This document shows positions 63,597-64,000 of a stretch of 64,000 nucleotides of DNA, in pieces. Under the pieces are notes generated by a model. The model saw only the letters and a list, made by a program, of their open reading frames with translations. It was not told the DNA's origin and did no database searches. The stretch lies in NCBI GenBank assembly GCA_944472135.2, contig OX235263.1, positions 19,087,379 to 19,151,378 of the forward strand, given 5' to 3'. Within the stretch, counting starts at the first letter, position 1; each line of letters starts with the position of its first letter. Origin of the DNA: Trichobilharzia regenti (lineage: Eukaryota; Platyhelminthes; Trematoda; Strigeidida; Schistosomatidae). The position numbers and the translations under genes were made by a program.

Positions 63597-64000
63597 GGCA
63601 CTTATATTGAAACCAAGTCGGAAGTTAAATACCTAGGCGTCACTCTATCTTCTGATCTTTCCTGGTCGTCTCATATCTTGACGCTTTCCAAGAAAATATT
63701 CCGTCTTACCTTCTACATCAAGAAGTTAAGTCTTTCTGGTGTAACGGAACCCTTACTCCTACAATTTGTTAACTTTCATATTCTACCTATTATTCTCTGT
63801 TGTTCCCCCTTAGTCCTTCCTGGGCTATTGAAGAAAGACCATACCTTAATACGTAGGATGTTAAAACTTGTCAGCAGGGTAAGCCACAAGGTGCCACTTA
63901 ACCAGCTTGCTAGTATTCTGGTGGACAGGCACTTGGACTCATGTGAAAAATGGGCGAAATCCATTTTATCTGACTCACAACACCCTCTACATTCAAAACT

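Larger units (their letters stand above)
60361..64000 (+). mobile_element. Plus-strand CR1-like element, split by a minus-strand CR1-like insertion
   Basis: Two pieces, 60361-60803 and 63597-64000, form one reading frame: the first ends RTHEMCNID and the second begins GTYIETKSEVKYLGVTLSSD. Together they match HDPCSIDGTEIETKSSIKYL of the inserted element's own protein. The first piece has AGVPQGAVLSPLLFSFFLHD and KYSDDLTVSL, so the catalytic YADD is YSDD here. The second continues LSWSSHILTLSKKIFRLTFY to the window edge (SILSDSQHPLHSK). The element continues past 64000. Confidence 0.8.

Noticed and set aside
1..64000. CRISPR array, bacterial operon or phage features
   Set aside because: Spliced genes, LINEs and Penelope-like elements show a eukaryotic genome; no regular short-spaced direct repeats occur.

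Overview
The window looks like a repeat-choked, AT-rich genomic segment from a blood fluke (genus Schistosoma, or a close trematode relative). The reasons are the mixture of RTE-clade and CR1-clade non-LTR retrotransposons, 5'-truncated Penelope-like elements with GIY-YIG endonucleases, tRNA-headed short retroposons that carry hammerhead ribozyme sequence (the organisation known for the schistosome Sm-alpha repeats), and two single-copy genes split or surrounded by these repeats. Species cannot be fixed from the sequence alone.

Only two cellular genes could be recognised. (1) The left half (about 1.7-30.8 kb, minus strand) is the 5' part of a DNA polymerase kappa gene (POLK). Five coding exons at 30702-30822, 25481-25599, 21230-21382, 13789-14132 and 1729-2042 join in phase with GT-AG introns and run off the left edge. 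Its introns are 4-12 kb long and are almost entirely transposon debris. (2) At 49.0-50.9 kb, minus strand, lies an apparently intronless RABGGTA gene (Rab geranylgeranyltransferase alpha subunit), broken by a single-base shift in an A5 run. A degenerate TTAGGG-type interstitial telomere-like tract sits 0.5 kb upstream of its start.

Mobile elements by region: Penelope-like element with inverted repeat arms (0.1-1.2 kb); nearly full-length RTE element with one frameshift (3.0-6.8 kb); a second Penelope-like type (6.8-7.6 kb); a second RTE-like family called here RTE-2 (7.8-11.3 kb, also 18.6-19.8, 24.9-25.4, 35.5-35.8, 36.1-36.6, 39.3-40.6, 43.0-43.2 and 54.1-54.8 kb); an internally deleted RTE element with a 12-bp target duplication (17.4-18.3 kb); RTE-1 fragments (13.2, 22.1-24.8, 27.0, 32.4-33.5, 45.3 and 47.3 kb); more Penelope-like copies (20.3-21.0, 25.7-26.3, 37.8-38.6, 43.5-44.7 kb); and CR1-like elements (30.9-32.0, 39.0, 55.8, 58.1-60.4, 60.4-64.0 kb). 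At the right end one CR1 element has inserted into another in opposite orientation. Several tRNA-headed short retroposon families fill the rest.

The most interesting observations are: hammerhead ribozyme sequences embedded in at least three short-retroposon families, one (29145-29189) with every conserved core base and perfectly paired stems, and one pair forming a 409-bp ribozyme-to-ribozyme unit like a retrozyme dimer; an RTE-2 copy (39.3-40.6 kb) carrying about twenty 3-5 nt insertions, many looking like microduplications; a 4-bp insertion in the catalytic [FY]ADD motif shared by two separate RTE-2 copies; long foldback palindromes; nested insertions with target duplications; and the lesion in the RABGGTA reading frame. 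The large stretches 51.6-54.0 and 54.8-55.8 kb show no recognisable gene.
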